Positions 8,604-15,589 of a stretch of 64,000 bases of DNA are shown here, piece by piece. This DNA is from Alphaproteobacteria bacterium (GTDB lineage Bacteria > Pseudomonadota > Alphaproteobacteria > Thalassobaculales > Thalassobaculaceae). The notes under the pieces were generated by a model that ran no database searches, was not told where the DNA came from, and saw only the letters and a list, made by a program, of their open reading frames with translations. Position numbers and translations under genes: made by a program. Position 1 is the first letter of the stretch, and each line of letters starts with the position of its first letter. The DNA lies in NCBI GenBank assembly GCA_024742605.1, contig JANSYC010000003.1:1-64000 (forward strand), given 5' to 3'.

Positions 8604-8921
8604 GTGGCATCACCGCGGAGCAGAGACGCAAACGCACTTCGCTCGAGACGGGTGATTTCACTCGCTGGGATGAGCCAGGCCCGGGCAACAAGGTGACCCG
8701 CGAGGTCGCCACGCTGAATCATTCGCCTCACAGTCGCCGACCGGCAGTGGAGTAAGTCGGCGACCTCGGCAACGGTGTAAAAGCGCTGTGGTGATGCCAT
8801 GGCGCATCTCCCAGATTGTTGAAGATGCGTAAATGCTGCTGGATTCCGGATGCGAAAAACAATCCGGCGCGCCAAAAATTCGTGCTTGGACCGATATTTG
8901 AGAAACGGGAGCAACAAAATG
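8557..8921. repeat. Copy 1 of a 365-bp duplicated segment (HTH gene and upstream region)
   Basis: This segment matches 39779-40143 colinearly, with no indel seen. By eye the HTH coding part differs at about 27 of 220 positions, and the non-coding part upstream of the HTH start at about 9 of 121. Positions 8861-8910 are 50 bp identical to 40085-40134 and contain the palindrome GGCGCGCC. The match stops sharply after CAAAATG at 8921. Confidence 0.85.
8600..8800 (-). CDS. Excisionase-like small HTH protein (66 aa)
   Basis: A 66-residue protein of the helix-turn-helix 17/excisionase type, with FYTVAEVADLLHCRSATVRR followed by MIQRGDLAGHLVARAWLIPA. Such proteins bend DNA at recombination sites or regulate recombinases. 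The ATG at 8800 has GGGAG upstream. An in-frame extension back to 8917 was rejected, because the region is better conserved as DNA than as protein and has no ribosome-binding site. The gene overlaps the 745-aa recombinase by 4 bp (ATGA). A paralogous copy with a nonsense codon sits at 39824-40024. Confidence 0.8.
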   Translation of the reverse strand: MASPQRFYTVAEVADLLHCRSATVRRMIQRGDLAGHLVARAWLIPASEITRLERSAFASLLRGDAT

Positions 8922-9102
8922 CGCGCAGATACTCCGATACAATCAATTGATTTTAATAGAATTTTTCTTTATGATTTTTGTCTGACAGAATATCCACAGA
9001 CATTATTTAACAATTCGGTTTTATTTGTTTTGTCGGCTCTTCGGGCATTTTTTATTTTTGATCGACACCCAAACACGATGCCGTTTTGCCTCGAAAAGCC
9101 TC

Positions 9103-9225
9103 CACGTGCTGAAACCTCAGGACGAAATCTTCTGCCTTCTCTTATTCGTCTGCCATCTCACAGCATCTTTTAAAAACCGAGCAAATCTGACCAAATAGGT
9201 GGATCACTTAACAGGCGGTGGACCC
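9103..9225 (-). mobile_element. Degraded IS3-family end (orfA start and terminal repeat)
   Basis: The stretch aligns with the terminal region of the IS3 element at 1-441. CTCAGGACGAAATCTTCTGC (about 9117) matches CTTCAGGACGATATCTTCTGC around 335, and TAGGTGGATCACTTAACAGG (about 9196) matches the terminal repeat near 412-432. Many substitutions and stops show it is an old, inactive relic in the same orientation. Of the surrounding gap, 8922-9102 is AT-rich with no gene I can support. Confidence 0.7.
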
Positions 9226-9245
9226 GGCAGAAGGCCATTAAATTC

Positions 9246-10013
9246 TCATTTCAATACCTCGTTTTGAATAGCTTCACTAAAATCTAACTCAGGAAAATAT
9301 CGGGTTTCGATACCTTTGGTCTTAAGGTGATCTTTAAGTGTGACATAGGCGACTCTGAACAATTCGAATTCTGGCCCCCTCGAACTTGAAAATGGTCCGA
9401 AATGGGTCATCCAGATCCACTCTACGGGATTGTCCCGTTCCAACATTGTTTCAATTGCCGCTGTTCCACCGACGGTACGAGCTAAATCGAGAAAATCTGA
9501 CTGTATTTGAAGGACCACGTCTGGAAGCGAATTATAAGACTCTACGTCTAGAAGGTCATCATCATTGCCTGCATCATCTATCATGTCATCCCAATCAATT
9601 TGAGAGGTGCTGTTACAATCGTCGTCGATAGAACTACAATATCTATCATAAGTCAGGCCATATTTTATTCCCAGATCAAGTGGAACATAAAAAAACTTCA
9701 CATAATCATCGCCAGACAATTTTAAACCTTCGTGATTATAATCATGCTCGATGCCTGCTTCATCTAGCCAATATTTCATCGACAAACTAGCGGATTCAAA
9801 AATCAGCGACTTAACCCACGGCAAATAGGATGCAGTCGGCGTTGAGCATACTGAAAAATATTCGTACAGGCCCCATTCCAAGCGAATGTAATCAAACGCA
9901 ACTTCTGTGCCGACGCAGTCGACTATCCTTTCAAATGCCTCCAGCACCGTTTTCGAATTTTTAAGCGCCATATAAGGATTGGTCTTCAGGTTGGATGAAG
10001 AATTCGAAGTCAT
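9246..10013 (-). CDS. Hypothetical protein, AT-rich gene (255 aa)
   Basis: An uncharacterised, very acidic protein of 255 residues with an Asp-rich segment in the middle (SQIDWDDMIDDAGNDDDLLD). It is soluble and lacks any catalytic motif I know. The ATG at 10013 is preceded by AGGAGAG. An in-frame ATG at 10079 is less well placed. By eye the gene is much more AT-rich than the core chromosome, which fits recent transfer on the island. It stands alone between the IS3 relic and an intergenic region with two hairpins. Confidence 0.6.
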   Translation of the reverse strand: MTSNSSSNLKTNPYMALKNSKTVLEAFERIVDCVGTEVAFDYIRLEWGLYEYFSVCSTPTASYLPWVKSLIFESASLSMKYWLDEAGIEHDYNHEGLKLSGDDYVKFFYVPLDLGIKYGLTYDRYCSSIDDDCNSTSQIDWDDMIDDAGNDDDLLDVESYNSLPDVVLQIQSDFLDLARTVGGTAAIETMLERDNPVEWIWMTHFGPFSSSRGPEFELFRVAYVTLKDHLKTKGIETRYFPELDFSEAIQNEVLK

Positions 10014-10563
10014 AGCTCTCTCCTGTGAGATCTGGGTATCCTGAGTGGCTCGATAGCGCTTTGCCATTACGGCGATCACATCAGCGCCAACTTCGTCGCA
10101 CTGCCATATGCTGGTTTCTCAACATAAACAGCGCACAAGGACTGGCATGTCGCCCTCGCAATCAAGAACTAGAGGTGAGAGAAGTCGTCACAACAGAAAA
10201 ATTCGACCTGCTATAATTTTTTAACGGTTTGTTAATCATTGAAATATGGATTTTTAAAGAATCTCGATGGCTATTTCTGCCAGAAGCTTTTCGTGTCTCC
10301 GTTTATGCCTGGCTTCCCCACTCAACTCGGCCGCTGAGCGCGCTGACGCACAAGCGCAGAAGCACGTCAGCACGCCGAATCTGGATACTTTACGGGAGCC
10401 TGCTACGGCGCCTAGGCCTATTAGTCTGATATCGATGGCAGCGCCCATCGTTTTGCCGTCTACAGCAGAAGATAGTTCTTTTTTCTTTCCTTTTGATTTT
10501 TGAAGTTCATTTGGTGGCCTGGAATTGCTGTCTAGGGCGCTTTTCCTAGAATTTTTCTTCTGT
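10014..10563. other. Intergenic region without a supported gene
   Basis: About 550 bp separate the divergent unknown genes at 10013 and 10652. Two small overlapping open frames on opposite strands (10267-10503 plus, 10254-10448 minus) lack a convincing ribosome-binding site and were not called. The part near 10200-10260 is AT-rich with a TATAAT-like hexamer at about 10211 but no good -35 partner. Confidence 0.4.
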
Positions 10564-10624
10564 TTCCGGAGAAAAATCCGGAATTTCTAAGGCTCCTGGA
10601 ACGAGAAGTCCGTCTTCCAGGAGC
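10564..10624 (+). promoter_or_regulatory. Two consecutive hairpins in the leader of the 10652 gene
   Basis: TTCCGGA (10564-10570) pairs with TCCGGAA (10577-10583) across a 6-nt A-rich loop. GCTCCTGGAA (10592-10601) then pairs with TTCCAGGAGC (10615-10624) across 13 nt. They end 27 bp before the ATG at 10652. Such tandem stems suggest leader-level control or a transcript-processing site. No T-run follows either stem. Confidence 0.45.
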
Positions 10625-10651
10625 GTTCCTCGTCGTCGAAGGAGAGAACTG

Positions 10652-11611
10652 ATGGCTGGTTATGATTATGTTAACGGAATGAGTAATAACGCAGTTTCTG
10701 CATACAGGGGAGGCCTCTTCCCGTTATCAAAGTTAAATGCTACGCGGCTGAGGAGGTCTAAAGTTGAAATTACTGTCGACTTCGCAAAGTACCTGGCGCA
10801 CGTCGGCGCGTGGGACCCATCAGAGTGGCACCACAGCGGTGGCCGGTGGTATCGCAAAGTGGATTTTTATTCCGTAGACGATCTACGCGAACTTCTTGAG
10901 GCGGATACAGGATCTATCGAGGCGCATCGGCAAACCTACGTTGCGGCTCGCGCTGCCAAGCGTGAACGCAACAAAAATAAGCAAGATTTCGAGGAATATG
11001 GAGTGGCGTTGGTGAGCTGGACCAATTTTTCTCTGCGTTCAAGGTCCTCACGGCGGCGTAGCCGCGTCGGTACAAGTCCGGTCCAGGCGATCGACATGTC
11101 CTTCGATGGCTGGGTACGCGTGGTGCATATTGGAGCGAGGGTTAAGATCCATTTCCTCGAGACCGATGAATACATCGGAAAAATGTCTGAGAAGGTCGGC
11201 ATTGTATGGACGAGAAAGTCCTCGAAACGGGGCTGGGCCCAGCGCAAAGCCTATCTCCAACGCGAACGTGTAAAGGTTGCCGACGCCCTTGCTCGTGAAG
11301 CCAAGCTCCGCCACGAGAGAAAGCGAGAGAGTGCACAACAGATAGGGGCGGAGGCTCACGCCGAGAACAGAACGAAAAAGCGCAATCAAGCTCTCAGAAT
11401 GCACGATATCGGGGATAACGCGTTTACTCTGCGTAACCTCTTGGCTTCATCTGATGCAGACACGCTTGTTGAGGCACAAGGATGGGTAAAATCGGGATTT
11501 CCACATCCTGTTCGTGATGTTCCTGGTCGAATGCAGGTTTACGATCTGAAATGCCGATCCCAACTCAATTGGAAGCGATTTGAGGCGGCACTGCAGCTTG
11601 TCGTTTCGTGA
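10652..11611 (+). CDS. Hypothetical protein of mobile-element type (319 aa)
   Basis: A 319-residue basic protein of unknown function. The N-terminus reads MAGYDYVNGMSNNAVSAYRG, then a compact region with the word AWDPSEWHHSGGRWYRKVDF, a style I associate with plasmid- or phage-borne proteins of unknown role. A long Arg/Lys/Glu-rich helical stretch (about 205-260, possible coiled coil) separates it from a C-terminal domain. The ATG has AGGAGAG upstream. No enzymatic motif is visible. It is monocistronic, behind the two leader hairpins. Confidence 0.6.
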   Translation: MAGYDYVNGMSNNAVSAYRGGLFPLSKLNATRLRRSKVEITVDFAKYLAHVGAWDPSEWHHSGGRWYRKVDFYSVDDLRELLEADTGSIEAHRQTYVAARAAKRERNKNKQDFEEYGVALVSWTNFSLRSRSSRRRSRVGTSPVQAIDMSFDGWVRVVHIGARVKIHFLETDEYIGKMSEKVGIVWTRKSSKRGWAQRKAYLQRERVKVADALAREAKLRHERKRESAQQIGAEAHAENRTKKRNQALRMHDIGDNAFTLRNLLASSDADTLVEAQGWVKSGFPHPVRDVPGRMQVYDLKCRSQLNWKRFEAALQLVVS

Positions 11612-11719
11612 AATGCATTGTGTCGCCGCCAATGCGAATATGCATGCACTCGGCCTCACCGGATATCGCTCCCTCGGTACCCGCGTCATAAGCTGGCGGG
11701 ATAGTCGGTGCTTGTGTGT

Positions 11720-12091
11720 TTAATTTCCTCCACCGTCACAGTCCCCCCACTTCCAGCCTATGGCATGTTCAGACTTTTTCGAGGGCCTTACCCTCTGCCT
11801 GGGACGCCGTCGTGCGGCCATATGGTCGAGCGGGTTGATCTCGGCATTTGGTACGAGATCCAGAAATCTCTCCTCGATGTCGAGTGCCCGAAGGATGCGG
11901 AGAATCGTCTCGAGGGTAGCGCCGGAACCGCCCTCAAGGTTGGTCAGTGTTCGCCGTGAGATCCCTGCGCTTTTGGCCAAATCCTGCTGGCGAATTCCGC
12001 GTGCTATTCGATACCTTGAGATCCGATCACCAAGGTTCATGAGAATCACGTAGAGCGGCGGCGGTGTGGATGTCCTCGGAATCTTCTGCAT
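11720..12091 (-). CDS. XRE-family helix-turn-helix transcriptional regulator
   Basis: A 123-residue protein with a lambda-repressor-like HTH at about residues 20-75 (RISRYRIARGIRQQDLAKSA, then GISRRTLTNLEGG and LETILRILRALDIEERFLDL). The C-terminal tail contains the basic word ARRRPRQRVRPSKKSEHA. Similar short XRE proteins commonly control HipA-type kinases or conjugative-element genes, but no HipA or other partner follows. The start at 12091 has a GAGGA sequence. An internal ATG at 12040 starts the HTH directly but has no ribosome-binding site. Confidence 0.75.
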   Translation of the reverse strand: MQKIPRTSTPPPLYVILMNLGDRISRYRIARGIRQQDLAKSAGISRRTLTNLEGGSGATLETILRILRALDIEERFLDLVPNAEINPLDHMAARRRPRQRVRPSKKSEHAIGWKWGDCDGGGN

Positions 12092-12527
12092 TACATCCTC
12101 GTCCTGGTTGTCACATCATGGTTGTGGCGTCCCACGGACCGCCGGCCATTCATCTAATTAGGACCCGAATTCAAAGAGTCGGCCGGGCAAGCGACAGACA
12201 GCCATACCGAATGAGAACTTTGTTGCTCGCTATATCCAGAAGAAGCGTTACGGAGCATAACACTGCGCCTTAAAATAAGAACTCAGCCTGTCAAAATGCG
12301 AATAGAAGACGATGACACCACGCAGAGCAGTGACAGCCAGTTCATCATCACCAAGCACTCGCATCACTGACCCACTTCCTGCTCCGTTCAATCCGTACTC
12401 GGAAGCGAATCACATGAAGACCCTTGGGGTAGGTTTTTGCGAGTAGCCACCTTAAGGGCACGTTCGGCAGACTCTCCGAGAAGCTGTATTGCGCCTGTGC
12501 CCAGATCGAGAACCAGACCTTCGCCTC
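12092..12527. other. Intergenic region without a supported gene
   Basis: No intact gene is seen between the XRE gene and the AbiEii gene. On the minus strand, just past the AbiEii stop, about 35 codons stay open (words such as LVLDLGTGAIQLLGESAERA) before a stop, with no start or ribosome-binding site. This may be a fragment of a decayed gene, but I cannot name it. Confidence 0.35.
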
Positions 12528-13451
12528 TTATTCATCGTCACCAAGCTTGCGCTCCAGCTCCCTGACCAGATTGCCGCGCGCCTCCTGACTTAGCTTGTCC
12601 AGATTGAGCTGACGCCAACGGACTGCCGGGAGGTCGGACGCATGCTCCAGGCCGAGTAGAGGCCAGTCAGGCTCGCCCCGCTCGAAAGAGATCAGGAAGC
12701 GCCGGTGATCGTCCGGCATATTGCCGATGATCTCCCTGATCAACGCCTCCCGGGCTTCAAGCAGTTCATCAAGCGTGACTGGCCTATCCGTCATGCCCTC
12801 AAACCCGCGCTCGTAGTCTTTCCGGATATCCTTGCGGGTGGGGTCGACCACCTCGTGCATGGGACGACCATGGCTAAGCAGGTAGACGATGAACGCCTGA
12901 CGCAGCTCATCGCTGATACCTTCGTTCACCAAAAGATCGCGCACATCAAACAGGTCGCGCGGATGTTGGCGATCGAGTGCGGCGACGATTTTGCCGCCAT
13001 AAAGATCAGCGAACGAAACCACCTGTATTTCCGCAAACCCGAAACTCTCCTCGACAGCCGGCCGTACAGTTAGCTCTTTGGGCTCGAACACGCAGCCGCG
13101 CAACACCGGCGTGACCTCGATCTTGATCTGTACCCCCTCGCCCCGTGCGATCAGTTTTGTGACAGCCCCTTCTTTGTTCAGTGAAGCCGGGATGACCTCT
13201 TCCGCTGGCGAGCCTGAACCGGAATTCACGGCAATGCGTTTCATGGCAGCATCGATCTCTTTGAGCGATTCCGGTCGAGACTGGACCGGCAGATAGGTGA
13301 GATCGATATCCACCGAGAGGCGGGGCATATCGCGGATGAACAGGTTGATCGCCGTGCCACCCTTAAGCGCGAAGCACTTCTCACGGGCAACGAAGGGTAG
13401 AACGCGCACGAGCAGTGAGACCTGACGCCGGTAGATATCGCTAAACGGCAT
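12528..13451 (-). CDS. abiEii: AbiEii/AbiGii-type nucleotidyltransferase toxin
   Basis: The toxin half of an AbiE-type (type IV) toxin-antitoxin and phage-exclusion system. The nucleotidyltransferase core is visible near residues 28-55: ALKGGTAINLFIRDMPRLSV followed by DIDLTYL, giving the GG and D-x-D motifs. The central LYGGKIVAALDRQHPRDLFD is the second conserved block. The length of 307 residues is normal. Its start overlaps the antitoxin gene by 11 bp, so the two are co-translated with the antitoxin first. Family members are thought to inactivate tRNA by adding nucleotides (for example MenT-like enzymes), with GTP preference shown for AbiEii. Confidence 0.85.
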   Translation of the reverse strand: MPFSDIYRRQVSLLVRVLPFVAREKCFALKGGTAINLFIRDMPRLSVDIDLTYLPVQSRPESLKEIDAAMKRIAVNSGSGSPAEEVIPASLNKEGAVTKLIARGEGVQIKIEVTPVLRGCVFEPKELTVRPAVEESFGFAEIQVVSFADLYGGKIVAALDRQHPRDLFDVRDLLVNEGISDELRQAFIVYLLSHGRPMHEVVDPTRKDIRKDYERGFEGMTDRPVTLDELLEAREALIREIIGNMPDDHRRFLISFERGEPDWPLLGLEHASDLPAVRWRQLNLDKLSQEARGNLVRELERKLGDDE

Positions 13452-14289
13452 CCAGATCCTCCGGCACAGTGATGCGGTAGGTGGGGTCCAGCCGCCCGCC
13501 CTTCACCAGCATCCGGTCGCCGCTGCCGAGATCGAATTCCTCGCTGTTCAGACGTTTACGCCAGGCCGGGTTGTGACGATCGGCGAAGAAGAAGAAGAGG
13601 CGTTTAACCTTAATGCTCCGGCAGTCCGCCAGGAGTTTAGATAAGCGGTTCGGGCTCAGGCTCACCAACCCCTCGAAAAGCTTGTCTACCATGTGAAAGC
13701 TTTCCTTGGCGGGCAGCTCATCGAGCAGCTCGAAGATCGCTCGCTCAGGGGTGGAGACCAGAAGCGGCCAGTCCCAGTGCCCCCAGGGCATCACACTGAA
13801 GCTGGGTCCGTGTATTGGATCGGTGTTTTTGAGCACATGGCTCTTTACGTTCAGGCTGAGATTGCTCAGTGCCCTGGTGATCGGGTCATTCAAAAATAAT
13901 CGCCGGCTGCGGTGAAGTATGAATTTCTGCCGGATCGGGAGCTTGTTCATCCACCCGGGCAGGGTCTCCTCGCCATAGAGGTGAACCTCACGGGGCTCCT
14001 GGGAGAGAAAATGGGCAAAGCCTTGCAGCTCAAGCGCTGTGCGGCCACCGACCACGAGCGGGATCTGCATGATGTTCTGCAACGAGATCACCACCAGCTC
14101 CCAACGGAGATCGCCGCGGGGACGCCAGAACACACCGCGTGCCGGCTGGCTTAGCCATCCCGCATCGACATACTGCGATCGCAGCGAACTGGAATATCCA
14201 CGTTCTGTCAGACAGGCTGCCGAGATGAGCAGTCCCTCGGGGACAACCTCCTCAAGCTTCTTTAACTTCGATCTTTTTTGCACATTCAT
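13441..14289 (-). CDS. abiEi: AbiEi-family antitoxin
   Basis: The upstream partner of the AbiEii toxin. The N-terminal 90 residues form the winged-helix AbiEi DNA-binding domain (ISAACLTERGYSSSLRSQYV, then DAGWLSQPARGVFWRP). The rest is the AbiEi C-terminal antitoxin domain, beginning around GGRTALELQGFAHFL. AbiEi proteins bind inverted repeats in their own promoter and repress it. Here a perfect 9-bp inverted repeat surrounds the start codon. ATG at 14289 was preferred to an upstream TTG at 14298. No clear Shine-Dalgarno sequence precedes it, which fits weak or regulated initiation. Confidence 0.8.
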   Translation of the reverse strand: MNVQKRSKLKKLEEVVPEGLLISAACLTERGYSSSLRSQYVDAGWLSQPARGVFWRPRGDLRWELVVISLQNIMQIPLVVGGRTALELQGFAHFLSQEPREVHLYGEETLPGWMNKLPIRQKFILHRSRRLFLNDPITRALSNLSLNVKSHVLKNTDPIHGPSFSVMPWGHWDWPLLVSTPERAIFELLDELPAKESFHMVDKLFEGLVSLSPNRLSKLLADCRSIKVKRLFFFFADRHNPAWRKRLNSEEFDLGSGDRMLVKGGRLDPTYRITVPEDLDAV

Positions 14290-14300
14290 GCTGTGCAAAA
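14276..14300 (-). promoter_or_regulatory. Perfect inverted repeat over the abiEi start codon (candidate operator)
   Basis: TTTTGCACA (14276-14284) and TGTGCAAAA (14292-14300) form a perfect 9-bp dyad with a 7-nt spacer that contains the ATG (14289-14287 on the minus strand). AbiEi autorepression through inverted repeats is established for other AbiE systems. The position also means the RNA hairpin would hide the start codon. Confidence 0.65.
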
Positions 14301-14451
14301 TATAACCATCTCAAAGAAAACGCAATTTAAAACTTCGGGGAATTAGAAAATCACAAAGCCGGGCTACACAAAACTGGTATTAAATAAAGTGCGGCTCGGG
14401 GTTTCCGTACCGGATTTCCCCAAAGTAGCGGGACTGATTGGAACGTGGGGG

Positions 14452-14625
14452 TCATGCCGCGTGCCGGTTTGTTGTTGGCATTTTGTGCGAGGCTTCCATC
14501 ACCTTCTTGACGTCGCCGTTCGTGCGCGCCGCCACCTCCGTGGCCACGCCGCGGCGGAGCGAGTGCCCGGCTATCCGCATCGGCTCGGGGCCCTCCCGCT
14601 TTTGTACGCGCACTGCAGAAATAGT
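14452..14625 (-). pseudogene. Tyrosine integrase C-terminal remnant
   Basis: The minus strand reads VQKREGPEPMRIAGHSLRRG, then VATEVAARTNGDVKKVMEAS and HKMPTTNRHAA before a stop. RIAGHSLRRGVATEVA is the box-II H-x-x-R region of phage-type integrases. The nucleophilic Tyr region and most of the protein are missing, so this is a relic. It sits directly upstream of the higBA promoter, whose insertion or exchange may have truncated it. Confidence 0.6.
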
Positions 14626-14675
14626 CTGTTGTCTTCGGTTCAAGCGAGAATGTTCCCCTTGTTGGTACTTTCTGC

Positions 14676-14703
14676 TTGTTCCCCTTTTGGGAACGACTAT
14701 ATT
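14676..14703 (+). promoter_or_regulatory. higBA promoter with built-in operator
   Basis: A -35-like TTGTTC (14676-14681) and a -10-like TATATT (14698-14703) are 16 bp apart. The dyad GTTCCC (14678-14683)/GGGAAC (14689-14694) lies between them. A second TGTTCCCCTT lies upstream at 14651-14660. Transcription would start about 7 nt after the -10 hexamer, at the A of the ATG at 14710, which predicts a leaderless mRNA. An operator between -35 and -10 fits HigA autorepression. Confidence 0.55.
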
Positions 14704-14709
14704 CACCGC

Positions 14710-15015
14710 ATGAGAATCATCGCCCGTCAGACGCTTGTGAACTTCTGGTCTCAGCCCAACCAAAGGGATGCCGAAGCGGATTTGACGGCGTGGTTCAATG
14801 CCGTGAACGGAAAGACCTGCGACTGGGCCACACCGGCCGATGTGAAGGCTGCCTACCGCAACGCCAGCATCGTCAGGGACAATCGCGTCGTCTTCAACAT
14901 TCACGGAAACAAGTATCGGCTGGTGGTGAAGATCAACTATCCGCACCGGGTGGTCTACATCCGCTGGATCGGAACCCACGCCGCGTACGACAGGATTGAC
15001 GTCACCGCCGTGTGA
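14710..15015 (+). CDS. higB: HigB-family toxin (type II, RelE-like mRNA interferase)
   Basis: A 101-residue protein with the layout of the HigB toxin family: MRIIARQTLVNFWSQPNQRD, then DWATPADVKAAYRNASIVRD, NRVVFNIHGNKYRLVVKINY and YIRWIGTHAAYDRIDVTAV. The latter parts form the beta-sheet core and the C-terminal catalytic edge (WIGTHAxYD). HigB toxins cut mRNA on the ribosome. The antitoxin gene follows 18 bp downstream, the toxin-first order typical of higBA. The ATG was chosen because it fits family length and sits at the predicted transcription start. There is no Shine-Dalgarno sequence. Confidence 0.85.
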   Translation: MRIIARQTLVNFWSQPNQRDAEADLTAWFNAVNGKTCDWATPADVKAAYRNASIVRDNRVVFNIHGNKYRLVVKINYPHRVVYIRWIGTHAAYDRIDVTAV

Positions 15016-15033
15016 CCTCGAAAGGAGACAGTG

Positions 15034-15420
15034 ATGGACATCCGTCCGATAAAGACCGAAGCCGATCACGCCGCTGCCCTGGAGCGGATCGAGATGCTTA
15101 TGGATGCGGAGGCAGACACGCCGGAAGGTGACGAACTCGACGTCCTCGCCACCCTGGTCGAGGCCTATGAAGAGACGCACGCCCCGATCGCCCCTGCCGA
15201 CCCGCTGAGCGCCATCCGGCACACCATGGCCGCTCAGGGCTTCACCCAGGCCGATCTTAGCGCGCTGTTGAACTCCAGGTCGCGGGCCAGCGAAATCCTG
15301 AAGGGTGCTCGCGAGCTGTCCAAATCCGCCATGTGGCGCCTTCACTCCGAATGGGGTGTGCCGGCGGAATGCCTGATCGCCCCAAAGCGGGAGGACGAGG
15401 ACCGAACCGCTGGAATGTAG
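15034..15420 (+). CDS. higA: HigA-family antitoxin
   Basis: A 128-residue partner of HigB. It has an acidic N-terminal half (TEADHAAALERIEMLMDAEA, GDELDVLATLVEAYE) that would bind the toxin. A C-terminal XRE-type helix-turn-helix follows (IRHTMAAQGFTQADLSALLN, then SRSRASEILKGARELSKSAM). The ATG at 15034 follows AAAGGAGA at a 6-nt spacing. A GTG directly before it is less likely. HigA normally represses its own promoter alone and together with HigB. Confidence 0.85.
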   Translation: MDIRPIKTEADHAAALERIEMLMDAEADTPEGDELDVLATLVEAYEETHAPIAPADPLSAIRHTMAAQGFTQADLSALLNSRSRASEILKGARELSKSAMWRLHSEWGVPAECLIAPKREDEDRTAGM

Positions 15421-15535
15421 GCGCTTCCGAGTTGAAAACTCCCACCCCGGCAAGCGATCGGAGGCGACGTATCAGCAAAGACATGCTGCCGATTGTGCCG
15501 CAATGGACATTGAAGGACGGTAGCTAGAACGGAGT

Positions 15536-15565
15536 GCGTCGACACGGAAGATGCCGCGTCGACGC
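15536..15565 (-). terminator. Possible stem behind the solute-binding protein gene
   Basis: GCGTCGAC (15536-15543) pairs with GTCGACGC (15558-15565) over a 14-nt loop. It lies 25 bp past the stop of the solute-binding protein gene on the minus strand. There is no T-run, so termination is uncertain. It could protect the 3' end of the operon transcript. Confidence 0.35.
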
Positions 15566-15589
15566 CCGTTTGTCGTCGGATCGTGTCGC

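Noticed and set aside
8600-8917. Longer N-terminal extension of the HTH protein (start at 8917)
   Set aside because: The extension has no ribosome-binding site and its DNA is conserved between copies more than its coding part, which argues for a non-coding function.
10254-10503. Two small overlapping frames on opposite strands (64 and 78 codons)
   Set aside because: Neither has a convincing ribosome-binding site or family features, so I could not decide that either is a gene.
12064-12273. 69-codon frame between the XRE and AbiEii genes
   Set aside because: No ribosome-binding site, low-complexity composition and no recognisable motif.
14454-15453. Long minus-strand frame spanning higBA
   Set aside because: Only its last 50 or so codons resemble an integrase. 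The rest is antisense to the well-supported higB and higA genes.
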